Source of the DNA: Leptolyngbya sp. FACHB-60
GTDB taxonomy: Bacteria; Cyanobacteriota; Cyanobacteriia; Phormidesmidales; Phormidesmidaceae
Direction of reading: 5' to 3'
DNA: 64,000 nt
NCBI RefSeq assembly: GCF_014695775.1
Contig: NZ_JACJOX010000022.1
Coordinates: forward strand, 62,001 to 126,000
Numbering within the stretch: position 1 is the stretch's first letter; each line of letters starts with the position of its first letter. Under the pieces are notes generated by a model, which saw only the letters and a list, made by a program, of their open reading frames with translations, was not told where the DNA came from and did no database searches. This document shows, one piece after another, positions 45,901 to 53,700 of the stretch. A program made the position numbers and the translations under genes.

Positions 45901-46675
45901 GATCGCCCCAGAGGTGCTGCCCCCGGTCCCTAGCGCCGTTCCCGATGGCGATATCCCAGCGATTCCTCCAGAGGTTGTGGCGGCAGCGATGCCCAGCACT
46001 CTGGAAGAAGAACTGCTTAGCCAAGTGCGTTTAGGGAATGCCCCTCCCATTGAGGCCGAGCCCACGGCGCTGCCGATAGACAGCAACAGTACTGCCGCTG
46101 CTGCAACAATGCCACCCCTGCGGCCAGCCCCCATGCCGGTGCCGCTGCCGGTGGCTCTGGAGCCGGGTGACTATGTGCCGCCCCCAGCGGAGGTCTCGGG
46201 GAGCGAGGATCTGTCGGGACTGAAGGGACTGCCGCCAGAGGTTGTGGCGGCTCTAGCCAGCATTCCGCCCAGCTCGCCCGACAGCTTTGGGGTTGTGCCC
46301 ACCAGCCCTGAGCCGTTGCCAGAAGACGCTGACGACACCGCTGACGCTAGCTGGATTCGCCTATCCATTGACCAGGATGGGGGGCGGTTCTATGCGGTGT
46401 GGCACATTGATGAGGGCGATCGCGCCCAGGCCAAAGCCGACGGCGGTGAAACCATGACCCTGCACCTCTACGATGTCACGGGTCGAGCCACCCAAGCGCC
46501 GCTGCCCTCAGCAGTGGTGGAGCAGCGCTGCCGCGATGACTTTGCCCAAGACTGGTACCTGCCTATTCCCCAGTGGGATCGTATCTATGTCGTAGAAGTG
46601 GGTTATTTAAGTGCGGCTGGCGATTGGCTGGCGATCGCGCAATCGGTTGAGGTGGCGGCGATTTCTGCTGCCTGA
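42971..46675 (+). CDS. Receptor-like fusion: PstS-like binding domain, WD40 propeller, membrane helix, TPR, DUF4912
   Basis: A 1234-residue multidomain protein. The N-terminus (MNQFPKPSLAMLALFSALAA) is a signal peptide. Residues about 50-290 resemble a PstS/phosphate-type periplasmic binding protein (LSIEGSPSMVEINESLGEGF, IAIIVGRDNPF, RGEITNWSQLGG). Residues about 298-590 contain seven WD40-like repeats (SPDGQTLASGSADGTVERW type). A hydrophobic helix at about 623-645 (WWMLAVIPALLLLFGIAGSL) is followed by an acidic stretch. Residues about 717-877 hold TPR repeats (GRYDNALIYFNQAVE, GQANDAMDSFNAALQLD, ARYEESLFCFDTALELD). A Pro-rich linker leads to a C-terminal DUF4912 module (SWIRLSIDQDGGRFYAVWHI). 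The topology predicts an outside sensor and inside effector. The ligand is unknown. Confidence 0.82.
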   Translation: MNQFPKPSLAMLALFSALAALPLSALRSEPRLLAQVTAEPTPTFILQESLPPGTALSIEGSPSMVEINESLGEGFEARYPDTDVVASTSSDDQALQALRGGDVDLAALGRSLSEAEEDPSLTSIPVAREKIAIIVGRDNPFRGDVTFDEFVAIFRGEITNWSQLGGPNVPLRFIDRPAASSTRLALADYEIFQTQPFETGDNAVQVDEDDTTVVVRELGNDGISYAIASEVLGQDAVRPLSLDGTLPDNPRYPYSQPRNYIYRGEPSVPVEAFLGFATSDAGQAAVAEAQQTARDNVTVGTNKLPGGVALAPDGQFMVRGTEDGQLQWLDADGNPTETVVTDAHRGAVSAVVVSPDSQTVVSSGADGTVRRWDRIGKPIGEPIEGQGGPILALAVSPDGQTLASGSADGTVERWSLADGTRVGEPIAAPGGPVQALHYPVGGQTLITGSRDGNLGLWNADGTAAGQSANAHPGGVTTITSSPDGQVLTTTGRDGSLRNWDRSTLQPRGNTIQAHGDAVTAVAYSPDGSTLATAGADSTLQLWSPDGSEQLAEPLQLNEPAASLGYTPEGLLVVGGSDRQVELRNDQGELVSNSESGADSGDSNGPIAGLGDFWQRLRNLPPSSWWMLAVIPALLLLFGIAGSLSGKDHDDEDEDELEADGDRGTAVGLVPGPDINSSKVSSQPPANRPALPPDLPEVGVVPPEAELVPNDEYPGALPTGKLEQARGDLAEGRRLMREGRYDNALIYFNQAVEATEVERRKTDAAATPAGGINAIAAQAQAERGNALALLGQANDAMDSFNAALQLDASVIDAWIGKGRLLNTMARYEESLFCFDTALELDPTSVAAQLGKGQALMAMGRQSEGQACLDRAAALGSGDSTWELPEAAVAPPEDGVSIDPGSSKIGSTSGSGTVVPEYAPPADYGYDPDVPMELQQMVQGLPSADVEMAGTTTASSFDVPPGLAAEAADLPDRAEDASAIAPEVLPPVPSAVPDGDIPAIPPEVVAAAMPSTLEEELLSQVRLGNAPPIEAEPTALPIDSNSTAAAATMPPLRPAPMPVPLPVALEPGDYVPPPAEVSGSEDLSGLKGLPPEVVAALASIPPSSPDSFGVVPTSPEPLPEDADDTADASWIRLSIDQDGGRFYAVWHIDEGDRAQAKADGGETMTLHLYDVTGRATQAPLPSAVVEQRCRDDFAQDWYLPIPQWDRIYVVEVGYLSAAGDWLAIAQSVEVAAISAA

Positions 46676-46692
46676 TCATTAAAAAAACTCGT

Positions 46693-46720
46693 CAAAAAAA
46701 GCCCGAGGCGAGGCCCCGGG
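46693..46720 (-). terminator. Terminator of the ferritin-like gene
   Basis: On the minus strand a nine-base stem GCCCGGGGC / GCCTCGGGC (one G-T pair) with loop CTC is followed by seven T residues. It lies about 75 bases past the ferritin-like stop and between convergent genes. Confidence 0.85.
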
Positions 46721-46795
46721 CAATAGTCAGGAGTGACTTGACGATCTAGATAGTGACGACTTCAGGAAAGCCTGTTAATAGCACCTTCGGGTGGC

Positions 46796-47497
46796 TCACA
46801 CCTTGAGCACCCACTGCTCGCGGGTGTCGGCGCTGACATAGGGGGCGGGCACGAAGGGAATCTCGACCCCCAGCGAAATGAAGGCGGCACGAATGGTGGT
46901 GGCGTGAGCTGCTTCAGCAGCGGCGATGGTGGCCCCGGCGGTGATCAGCTCGGGGGTTTTTAGCCGGGCGACCTCGCCGGCGTAGGCAATGGCGGCATCA
47001 GTTTCGAGGGCCAGAGCCAGCTTGGCGATGTTGACATCCGAGTCGAGGCCGCCGTCGCCCCGCTCCAGGTAGGCCGACAGGTCGTAGCTGTCTTCGGCCA
47101 TAACGGGGGTGCCGCCCAGATCGCTCACAACTTGCATGAGCAGGTCGCGGTGGGCCATGTGGTCGGCCTGGTTAGCCAGGGCGATCGCCAGCACGGCTTT
47201 GCCCACGTCGGTGTCGCTGAGCCCTCCGGCAGCGGCCCCATAGGCCCAGATGGCCTGATGCTCGTAGAAGAGCGCCCCATTGAGAATGGCAGCATCGTTA
47301 GCGGCCGCTCTGTTGCGGGCTCCCCGTCTGTTAGGGTTCTGCGCGCTACGGTTGTCAGCTTGGGCTGCACTCTTGGTTAAGGCAGAGAAGCCGAGGGTGC
47401 CAACTAAACCCGCGATCGTGCCGCCCACCATAACCCGACGACGAGAAACCCCTGCTCTGGGGGAAGCTAGATCGTCAGACATGAAATCGTGATTCAT
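46796..47497 (-). CDS. Tat-exported ferritin-like protein
   Basis: A 233-residue protein from ATG 47497, chosen because AAAGGAT lies eight bases upstream and the shared promoter motif falls before it. The N-terminus carries a twin-arginine signal, SRRRVMVGGTIAGLVGTLGF with cleavage near AQA. The mature part is a four-helix bundle of ferritin-like type, with GALFYEHQAIWAYG (E/H pair) and AEAAHATTIRAAFISLGV supplying carboxylate and His candidates, and MAHRDLLMQV between. Such proteins are often oxidative-stress targets of ECF sigma factors in bacteria. It is divergent from the ECF sigma gene with a matching promoter motif, so it is a likely regulon member. Confidence 0.85.
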   Translation of the reverse strand: MNHDFMSDDLASPRAGVSRRRVMVGGTIAGLVGTLGFSALTKSAAQADNRSAQNPNRRGARNRAAANDAAILNGALFYEHQAIWAYGAAAGGLSDTDVGKAVLAIALANQADHMAHRDLLMQVVSDLGGTPVMAEDSYDLSAYLERGDGGLDSDVNIAKLALALETDAAIAYAGEVARLKTPELITAGATIAAAEAAHATTIRAAFISLGVEIPFVPAPYVSADTREQWVLKV

Positions 47498-47554
47498 TGC
47501 AGTATCCTTTGCGCTAATGTCGTGGGCAAGCGTAATTGCTATCAGACCCGCCAC

Positions 47555-47580
47555 AATACGACTAGCCTTGGTCTATGGAT
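47555..47580 (-). promoter_or_regulatory. Candidate ECF-type promoter of the ferritin-like gene
   Basis: Two blocks, ATCCATA and AGTCGTATT, ten bases apart on the minus strand, end 58 bases before the ferritin-like ATG. The same two blocks occur eleven bases apart ahead of the sigma gene. CGTATT resembles ECF -10 elements with CGT. Assignment is inferred from the shared motif. Confidence 0.55.
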
Positions 47581-47650
47581 GGCGAGTGCTCCCAATTGAT
47601 GTTTGAGTTCAGCACATCCATTGCATTCTGTATCTGTTTCTCCCCCAGCC

Positions 47651-47677
47651 ATCCATAACGGTGGTCTGAGTCGTATT
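47651..47677 (+). promoter_or_regulatory. Candidate autoregulatory promoter of the ECF sigma gene
   Basis: ATCCATA at 47651 and AGTCGTATT at 47669, eleven bases apart, are the same two blocks as in the divergent promoter. The motif ends 16 bases before ATG 47693, implying a very short leader. Confidence 0.55.
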
Positions 47678-47692
47678 CCTGATGTGTAGTTA

Positions 47693-48280
47693 ATGCCTCC
47701 ATTGCCGCCCCCCGACCCCCAGCTGTCCTCTCCAGTTAGCGATCGCGATCTGGTTACCCGTCTGTGGGCCGGTGATACCGCTGCCCTCGCTACCCTCTAC
47801 GACCGCTATTCGTCGATGGTCTATACCTTGGCCCTCAAAATGCTGTCTAACCCCGCTGAGGCCGAAGACCTCACCCAAGAGGTGTTCGTCAATTTTTGGC
47901 AGCGGCAACAGTACGACGCCGAGCGAGGCAGCGTGGGCAGCTACCTGGCTACCTACACCCGCTCCCGCGCCCTCGATCGCCTGCGGACAAAAAGCGGGCG
48001 GGCGGTGATTTTGCAGCGGTTTCAGCGCATCAGTGCAGCCTCGGCGCGATCGCCCAACCCGGTTGACTACGCCACCCAGCACGAACAGAACCAGCACCTG
48101 CGCGCTGCCCTCGACCAGCTCCCCACCACCGAGCGCGAAGTGTTAGAAATCGCCTATTTTCAAGGACTCACCCAAGTTGAAATCTCCGCCCAGCTTGGCG
48201 TTCCCCTAGGCACCGTCAAATCTCGCTGCCGCCAAGGCCTCCTGCGCCTGCGCAACCTCCTCCAGCACCAGAAAGACTAA
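47693..48280 (+). CDS. ECF-type RNA polymerase sigma factor
   Basis: A 195-residue sigma-70 family member with only regions 2 and 4. Region 2 is LYDRYSSMVYTLALKMLSNP followed by AEDLTQEVFVNFWQ; region 4 has LPTTEREVLEIAYFQGLTQVE and LGVPLGTVKSRCRQGLLRLR, the helix-turn-helix for -35 recognition. The gene is followed by an anti-sigma factor gene and faces a ferritin-like gene with a shared promoter motif, suggesting a small autoregulated stress regulon. The activating signal is unknown. Confidence 0.93.
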   Translation: MPPLPPPDPQLSSPVSDRDLVTRLWAGDTAALATLYDRYSSMVYTLALKMLSNPAEAEDLTQEVFVNFWQRQQYDAERGSVGSYLATYTRSRALDRLRTKSGRAVILQRFQRISAASARSPNPVDYATQHEQNQHLRAALDQLPTTEREVLEIAYFQGLTQVEISAQLGVPLGTVKSRCRQGLLRLRNLLQHQKD

Positions 48281-48349
48281 ACCCTCCCCGCCCCCTACCC
48301 ATCCACCCCCACCCATCCACTCCCCACCCCTCACCCTCTCCGCCCACCG
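48281..48349 (+). other. C-rich, G-poor linker between sigma and anti-sigma genes
   Basis: 69 bases nearly free of G, made of CCC/ACC units with recurring CCCATCCAC. No purine-rich ribosome binding site precedes the anti-sigma ATG, so its translation may be weak or leaderless-like. Confidence 0.6.
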
Positions 48350-49156
48350 ATGACCTCACCTCCCCTTCCTGAAAATTGGCGCTCGCTGCTGGCGGGGTAT
48401 GTGCTCGACGACCTCACCGTTGAAGAAGCCGCCCAGGTCGAGCAGTGGCTCGATCAATATCCCGAAGTGTCGACTGAACTGGCTGCCCTGCAAACCACCT
48501 GGGGTAGCCTTGCCCTGGGGCCAACACCAGTAGCGCCGCCGCCTGATCTGCGCGATCGCACCCTGGCTGCCGCCCTGGCCGCTGCTGTCCCCGTCGCCGT
48601 ACCTGCTGCCGCTGGGCCTGAGCCTGCCATTGCCGGAGAGATCCTCGTTCCGAGTCAGTTTCCCAACGCTGCGCCTGCCCCCCGCCGATTTCTCTGGGCG
48701 CAACTGGGGCTGGCCCTGGGCTGGGCCGCTACTGCTCTGGCCCTGGCCTTTGCCCTGCAAGAAAACCAGCGCCTGCGCCTGGCCCTGCGCCAAACCGAGG
48801 CTGTGGTGGCCAGCTTTAGCCAGCCCGCCAACCGCCTTTACACCCTGGCGGGCACCGAGGCCGAGCCCGAGGCTAACGCCCGCCTGGTGGTCAATCCCGC
48901 CGACCAAACCGCGCTAATCGTCACCAGCGATCTGCCGCCCCTGGCTGAGGATCAGGTGTATCGGCTTTGGGCGCTGGCCGACAGCGACCCTGTCTATTGT
49001 GGAGAATTTAACCCGGCTACTGCTGAAGACACAAATCAGTGGGCGCTGCCCGATGCAGTCTGTGGCACTGCCCCGGTGCAGATGTTGATCACGGCCGAGC
49101 GGGCGGACGATCCACCGGTGCCGGCAGGGGATTTGGTGATGCAGAGTCAGTCGTAG
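48350..49156 (+). CDS. Membrane-bound anti-sigma factor, RskA-like
   Basis: A 268-residue protein. The N-terminal part (LLAGYVLDDLTVEEAAQVEQWL) is the anti-sigma domain that would clamp the ECF factor. A single membrane helix lies around residues 118-142 (LGLALGWAATALALAFAL). The C-terminal extracytoplasmic domain (NRLYTLAGTEAEPEANARLV, LPPLAEDQVYRLWAL) is RskA-like (PF10099). There is no zinc-binding HxxxCxxC motif, so redox-zinc sensing of the ZAS type is unlikely. It follows the sigma gene after a 69-base C-rich linker. Confidence 0.88.
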   Translation: MTSPPLPENWRSLLAGYVLDDLTVEEAAQVEQWLDQYPEVSTELAALQTTWGSLALGPTPVAPPPDLRDRTLAAALAAAVPVAVPAAAGPEPAIAGEILVPSQFPNAAPAPRRFLWAQLGLALGWAATALALAFALQENQRLRLALRQTEAVVASFSQPANRLYTLAGTEAEPEANARLVVNPADQTALIVTSDLPPLAEDQVYRLWALADSDPVYCGEFNPATAEDTNQWALPDAVCGTAPVQMLITAERADDPPVPAGDLVMQSQS

Positions 49157-49241
49157 GGAAGTGGATAGGTGAGGGGCGATCGCCCCACCCTCTAGGGCGT
49201 CCTGGGTCACAATAGAGCAAGCAACGTTTATCTCTGCACCT

Positions 49242-50684
49242 ATGGCTTCCTTGGCACCGTCGCGATCGCAACCTGCCGCTGCACCGACTGCGGCTCTGTG
49301 GGCGGGGGCGATCGCCCAGCCCGCTACAGAATTCGCCGCCACCACGCTATCCGTATTAGAGGGACAGTTGCCTGCTGGTCTGCGGGGCACCCTATACCGC
49401 AACGGTCCGGCTCGCCTAGAGCGCGGCGGCACCCGAGCTGGCCATTGGTTCGACGGTGATGGGGCGGTGCTGCGGGTGAAGTTTGATGGTGACAGCGCCG
49501 TGGCCAACTACCGCTACGTGCGCTCAGCTGGGTATGTGGAGGAAGAAGAGGCCGAGCAGTGTCTCTATCGGGGCTATGGAACTCTGCCGCCCGTTTCTAT
49601 TTGGCAGCGGTGGCAGACTCAAATGAAAAATGCGGCCAATACCTCGGTGCTGGCCCTGCCCGATCGCCTGCTAACCCTATGGGAAGGGGGCCTGCCCCAC
49701 CGCCTCGATCTAGAGACCCTAGAGACCGTTGGCCTAGACAACCTGACAGAACTCCAGTCTGGCGACACCTTTACCGCCCACCCCAAGCGCCACCCCCGCA
49801 CTGGGGAAATCTTTAGCTTTGGTGCGGTGCCGGGCGGCAACGCTACCCTCAAGCTCTACCGCCTCAGCGCTGCTGGGGTCGTTGAGAAAACCGGCGCGAT
49901 TCCCCTGGCGGGGATTCCGCTGCTGCACGACTTTGTGCTGGCCGATCGCTACTTGGTGTTTTGCGTGTCGCCGGTGCGCCTTAGCCCCTTGCCCGCGTTA
50001 TTTGCTCTGTCTAGCTTCAGCGATGCTTTGCAGTGGCAGCCCCAGCAGGGCACCCAGATTATTGTGGTAGATGCCGACAGTCTGGAGGCGATCGCCCTCA
50101 ACCCTGTTGACCCCTGGTATCAGTGGCACTTTGGCCACAGCTACCTTGATTTTGATGGCTCTGTTGTGTTTGACGTAGTGCGCTACAACGACTTCGCCAC
50201 TAACCAGTACCTCAAAGAAGTGGCCTCGGGCCACACCTCTACGCCCGCCGATGCTCAACTCTGGCAGTACCGAATCGACCCTAAAACCGGGAAGATTCTC
50301 GACCAGCAGTGCTTGATCGATCGCCACTGCGAGTTTCCGATCGCGTTTGGCCATAACGAGACGGCGGCCACCTATTTGAATGTGCATCGCACGGTGCCTA
50401 CCCCGGTGAATGAGCTGTTTGGGGCGATCGCCCGCCTTGACCCTAAAGCTGGTCTCACCGTTGCTGATGCTGGAGAGGGCCGCTACCCATCGGAACCGAT
50501 CGTCGTTGCGAACTCGGCTAACCCCCAGCAGCCTTGGGTGCTGACTGTGGTCTACGACGGCAACCAGCACCGCAGTGAACTGTGGGTTTATGAAGGGAAT
50601 GAGCTTGAGAAGGGGCCGATCTGTCGGCTAGGGCTGCCGGAGGTGGTGCCCCATAGTTTTCACGGCACCTGGATGAGTGAGTAA
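49242..50684 (+). CDS. Carotenoid cleavage dioxygenase family protein
   Basis: A 480-residue non-heme iron dioxygenase of the RPE65/apocarotenoid oxygenase family. The four iron-ligand histidines expected in a seven-bladed propeller are visible: TFTAHPKRHPRTGEI, IPLLHDFVLADRYLVF, WYQWHFGHSYLD and the C-terminal HSFHGTWMSE. Conserved GxHWFDGDG-type segment (AGHWFDGDGAVLRV) lies at about residue 65. It probably cleaves carotenoids or apocarotenals; bond specificity cannot be read. It starts at ATG 49242 about 85 bases after the anti-sigma gene, so possibly part of the same stress response. Confidence 0.93.
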   Translation: MASLAPSRSQPAAAPTAALWAGAIAQPATEFAATTLSVLEGQLPAGLRGTLYRNGPARLERGGTRAGHWFDGDGAVLRVKFDGDSAVANYRYVRSAGYVEEEEAEQCLYRGYGTLPPVSIWQRWQTQMKNAANTSVLALPDRLLTLWEGGLPHRLDLETLETVGLDNLTELQSGDTFTAHPKRHPRTGEIFSFGAVPGGNATLKLYRLSAAGVVEKTGAIPLAGIPLLHDFVLADRYLVFCVSPVRLSPLPALFALSSFSDALQWQPQQGTQIIVVDADSLEAIALNPVDPWYQWHFGHSYLDFDGSVVFDVVRYNDFATNQYLKEVASGHTSTPADAQLWQYRIDPKTGKILDQQCLIDRHCEFPIAFGHNETAATYLNVHRTVPTPVNELFGAIARLDPKAGLTVADAGEGRYPSEPIVVANSANPQQPWVLTVVYDGNQHRSELWVYEGNELEKGPICRLGLPEVVPHSFHGTWMSE

Positions 50685-50692
50685 ATATAGTC

Positions 50693-50713
50693 GTAGGGTG
50701 GGCACTGCCCACC
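50693..50713. repeat. Dispersed palindromic repeat (GGTGGGC-N3-GCCCACC)
   Basis: A 21-base element starting GTAGGGTGGGC with seven-base perfect arms around ACT. A second copy is at 56803, with ATC as spacer, and a degenerate one at 39955. It lies between convergent genes. Confidence 0.75.
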
Positions 50714-50749
50714 AGCTGAGCCTAGGCCGACATTCGAAAGGCACAATAT

Positions 50750-53700
50750 CTATTGGCTACGCAGACTGATCAACAAGTCGTCAGTGAACGGGTTTTTCCC
50801 CGCCCGCAAGGCTTCGATCCAGCCCTGACGCTGCTGGCACTGCTGCTGTAGTTCAGCGGCAGCTTCCTCATTAAGGTCTTCTTGGCGGCTGGCCCAATCA
50901 AGAAATCTCTCAAAATCGACAATGGCCTCGTTTACCTTGCCTAGGAGGGCATAGCAAAGCCCCCTTGTGTCTTGATAGAAAGGCTTGCGATCGTCATCGG
51001 CCAGGGCAACTGCTTGCTCTGCCGCCTGCTGAATAGTGGGATGAGTGCCGTAGCCATAGGTGGCCCCAGCCCAGCCCAAGGAATTCCACATATCGGCGGA
51101 GATTTCGAATGTGGGAAACTGGGTTTGCAGAACCGCTAAACTCTCCAGGGCAGCGGCAATCTGGCCCTGATAGGCCAGATATTTGACCCGCGTGCTGTGG
51201 CACTCGGGAGGCAGCACCAGCGCCGGATGCTCGGTTTCTACCTGCTCCCACAGGGTCAGAGTCTCTTGCCACTGGTCGTTGCCCGAAAGCTGCTGGCTGC
51301 GCTGCACCAGTGCCGGAGTGGCCCACTGGTAAGTCTTTTGCTGGGGGTCGAAGCCGTGGCTGGGGTCAAGGGTTTGGGCTTCGGTAAGGGCGGCGATCGC
51401 CTTTGTTAGGTGAAGGTCGCCGCGGGTCTGGGTGGCCTGTTGGTGGCCCTCAGCGATCAGGCCAATAGCTCTGAGCTGGTTGTAGCGAGTTTGGGAATCC
51501 AGGGCAATAGCCGGGTCAAGGGCTTGGGCGGCGGCAAATTGCTCTAGCGCCGCCGTCTGCTCACCCGCTTTTGCCAGGGTCTGGGCCCGGTCAAGCAAGA
51601 CCACTGCCACTTGGCGCTCGGCCATTGCCCCAGGCTCGGGCACCAAGTCGGCGTTGAGCCGCTGGGCCTGCTCCAGAGCCGCAGTAGCGGCCTCGATGTT
51701 GCCTAGGTAGGCTAGGGCAATGCCGTGGGCCTGGTAAAAATCGGCGAGGTCGGCCTGGAGCCACACCTGCTGCTGGCAAAACTCGCACACCTGCCGATCT
51801 AGGTCGCTCCCTAAAGCGCCCCAAATACTATTGGCCAGGGTCAGGCGAGGGTGGCGCAGCAGCCTCAGGCTACAGGCGTAGAGCCAGTCTGGCCAACTGC
51901 CTCCTGGCCACAGCCGCAGGGTGCCGTCGCTGCTTCCGGACACAATGTGCTCCCCTGTAGGGCTAAAGGCCACGGACTCGACCGGACCTCTATGGCCCTC
52001 AAAAGCACCGCCGATTTGCCGCCCGGACAGGTCCCACAGCCGTAGGGTGCCGTCGTTGCCCCCGGACACAATGTGCTCTCCCTCGGGGCATAAAAGCTAC
52101 CGACCTGACCTGTCCCCGATGGCCTTCAAAGGCGCCGCCAATCTGCCGCCCCTCGAGATCCCACAGCCGCAGAGTGCCGTCGCTCCCCCCCGAGATAACG
52201 CGATCCCCAGTGGGGCTAAAGGCTACCGTCAACACCATGTCGCCATGCCCATCAAAGGCACCGCCGCTCTGCCGCCCCTCGAGATCCCATAGCCGTATGA
52301 TGCTGTGGGGGCCGCCCGAAACAATGCGATCCCCCCCGGGGCTAAAGGCCACCGAGGTGACCCCACTGCCATGCCCATCAAAGGCGCCGCTGATCTGCCG
52401 CCCCTCGAGATCCCATAGCCGCAGAGTGCTGTCGGTGCCGTCGGTGCTGGCAGAGACAATACGATCCCCTCCGGGGCTAAAGGCCACCGACCAAACCGGG
52501 CCGCTATGGCCTTTAAAGGCGCCACCGATCTGCCGCCCGTCGAGATCCCACAGCCGCAGGGTGCCGTCGTATCCGCCGGAGACAAGGCGATTCCCCTCCG
52601 AGCTAAAGGCCACCGTATTAACCGCGACCCCGTGGCCCTCAAATGCATCACCGATCTGCCGCCCGGCTAGGTCCCACAGCCGCAGGGTGCCGTCGTATCC
52701 ACCGGAGACAAGGCGATTCCCCTCGGAGCTAAAGGCCACCGACCGGACCTGTCCCTGATGGCCCTCAAATGCGCTGCCGATCTGCCGCCCGGCCAGGTCC
52801 CACAGCCGCACAGTGCCGTCGGTGCCACCGGAGACAAGGAGATCGCCTTCGCAGCTAAAGGTCACCGAGGTGACCGCACCGCCATGGCCCTCAAATGCGC
52901 TACCGATCTGCCGCCCGGCCAGGTCCCACAGTCGCAAGGTGCCGTCGTCATCACCTGAGACAATGCGATCTCCCTCGGCGCTAAAGGCCACCGACAAAAT
53001 CCCGCCGCTATTGCCCTCAAATGCGCTGCCGATCTGCCGCCCGCTTAGGGCCCACAGCCGCAGAGTACGGTCGTCGCCCCCTGAGACAATGCGATCTCCC
53101 TCGGGGCTAAAGGCCACTGAAGTGACTCTGCTGGAATGGCCTACAAATGCGCTGCCGATCTGCCGCCCGGCCAGATCCCACAGCCGTAGGGTGCCGTCGT
53201 TGCCGCCAGACACAATACAATCCCCCCTCCGATTAAAGGCCACCGACCTGACCGCATCGTCATGGCCCCTTAAGGCGCCGCCGATCTGATACCCGTCGAG
53301 ATCCCACAACCGCAGGGTACGGTCGCTGCTCCCGGACACGATTCGATCCCCCCCGGGGCTAAAAGCCACCGACAAAACCCCGTTACTGTGGCCCTCAAAG
53401 GCGCCGCCGATCTGCCGCCCGTTTAGATCCCACAACCGCAGGGTGCCATCTTCGCCGCCAGAGACAATGCAACCTCCCCTAGGGCTAAAGGCCATGGACC
53501 AGATCGTGCCGCTATGGCCCTCAAAGGCGCCGCCGATCTGCCGCCCGTCTAGATCCCATAACCGTAGAGTGCGGTTGTTGCCGCCAGCGACAATACGATC
53601 CCCCTTAGGGCTAAAGGCCACCGAGTTTATCAGGCCCCCATGGCCCTCAATAATTCTGAGCCGTTCGCAGGGGTGGGTAAAGGCGCGGTGCAAGGCGTCT

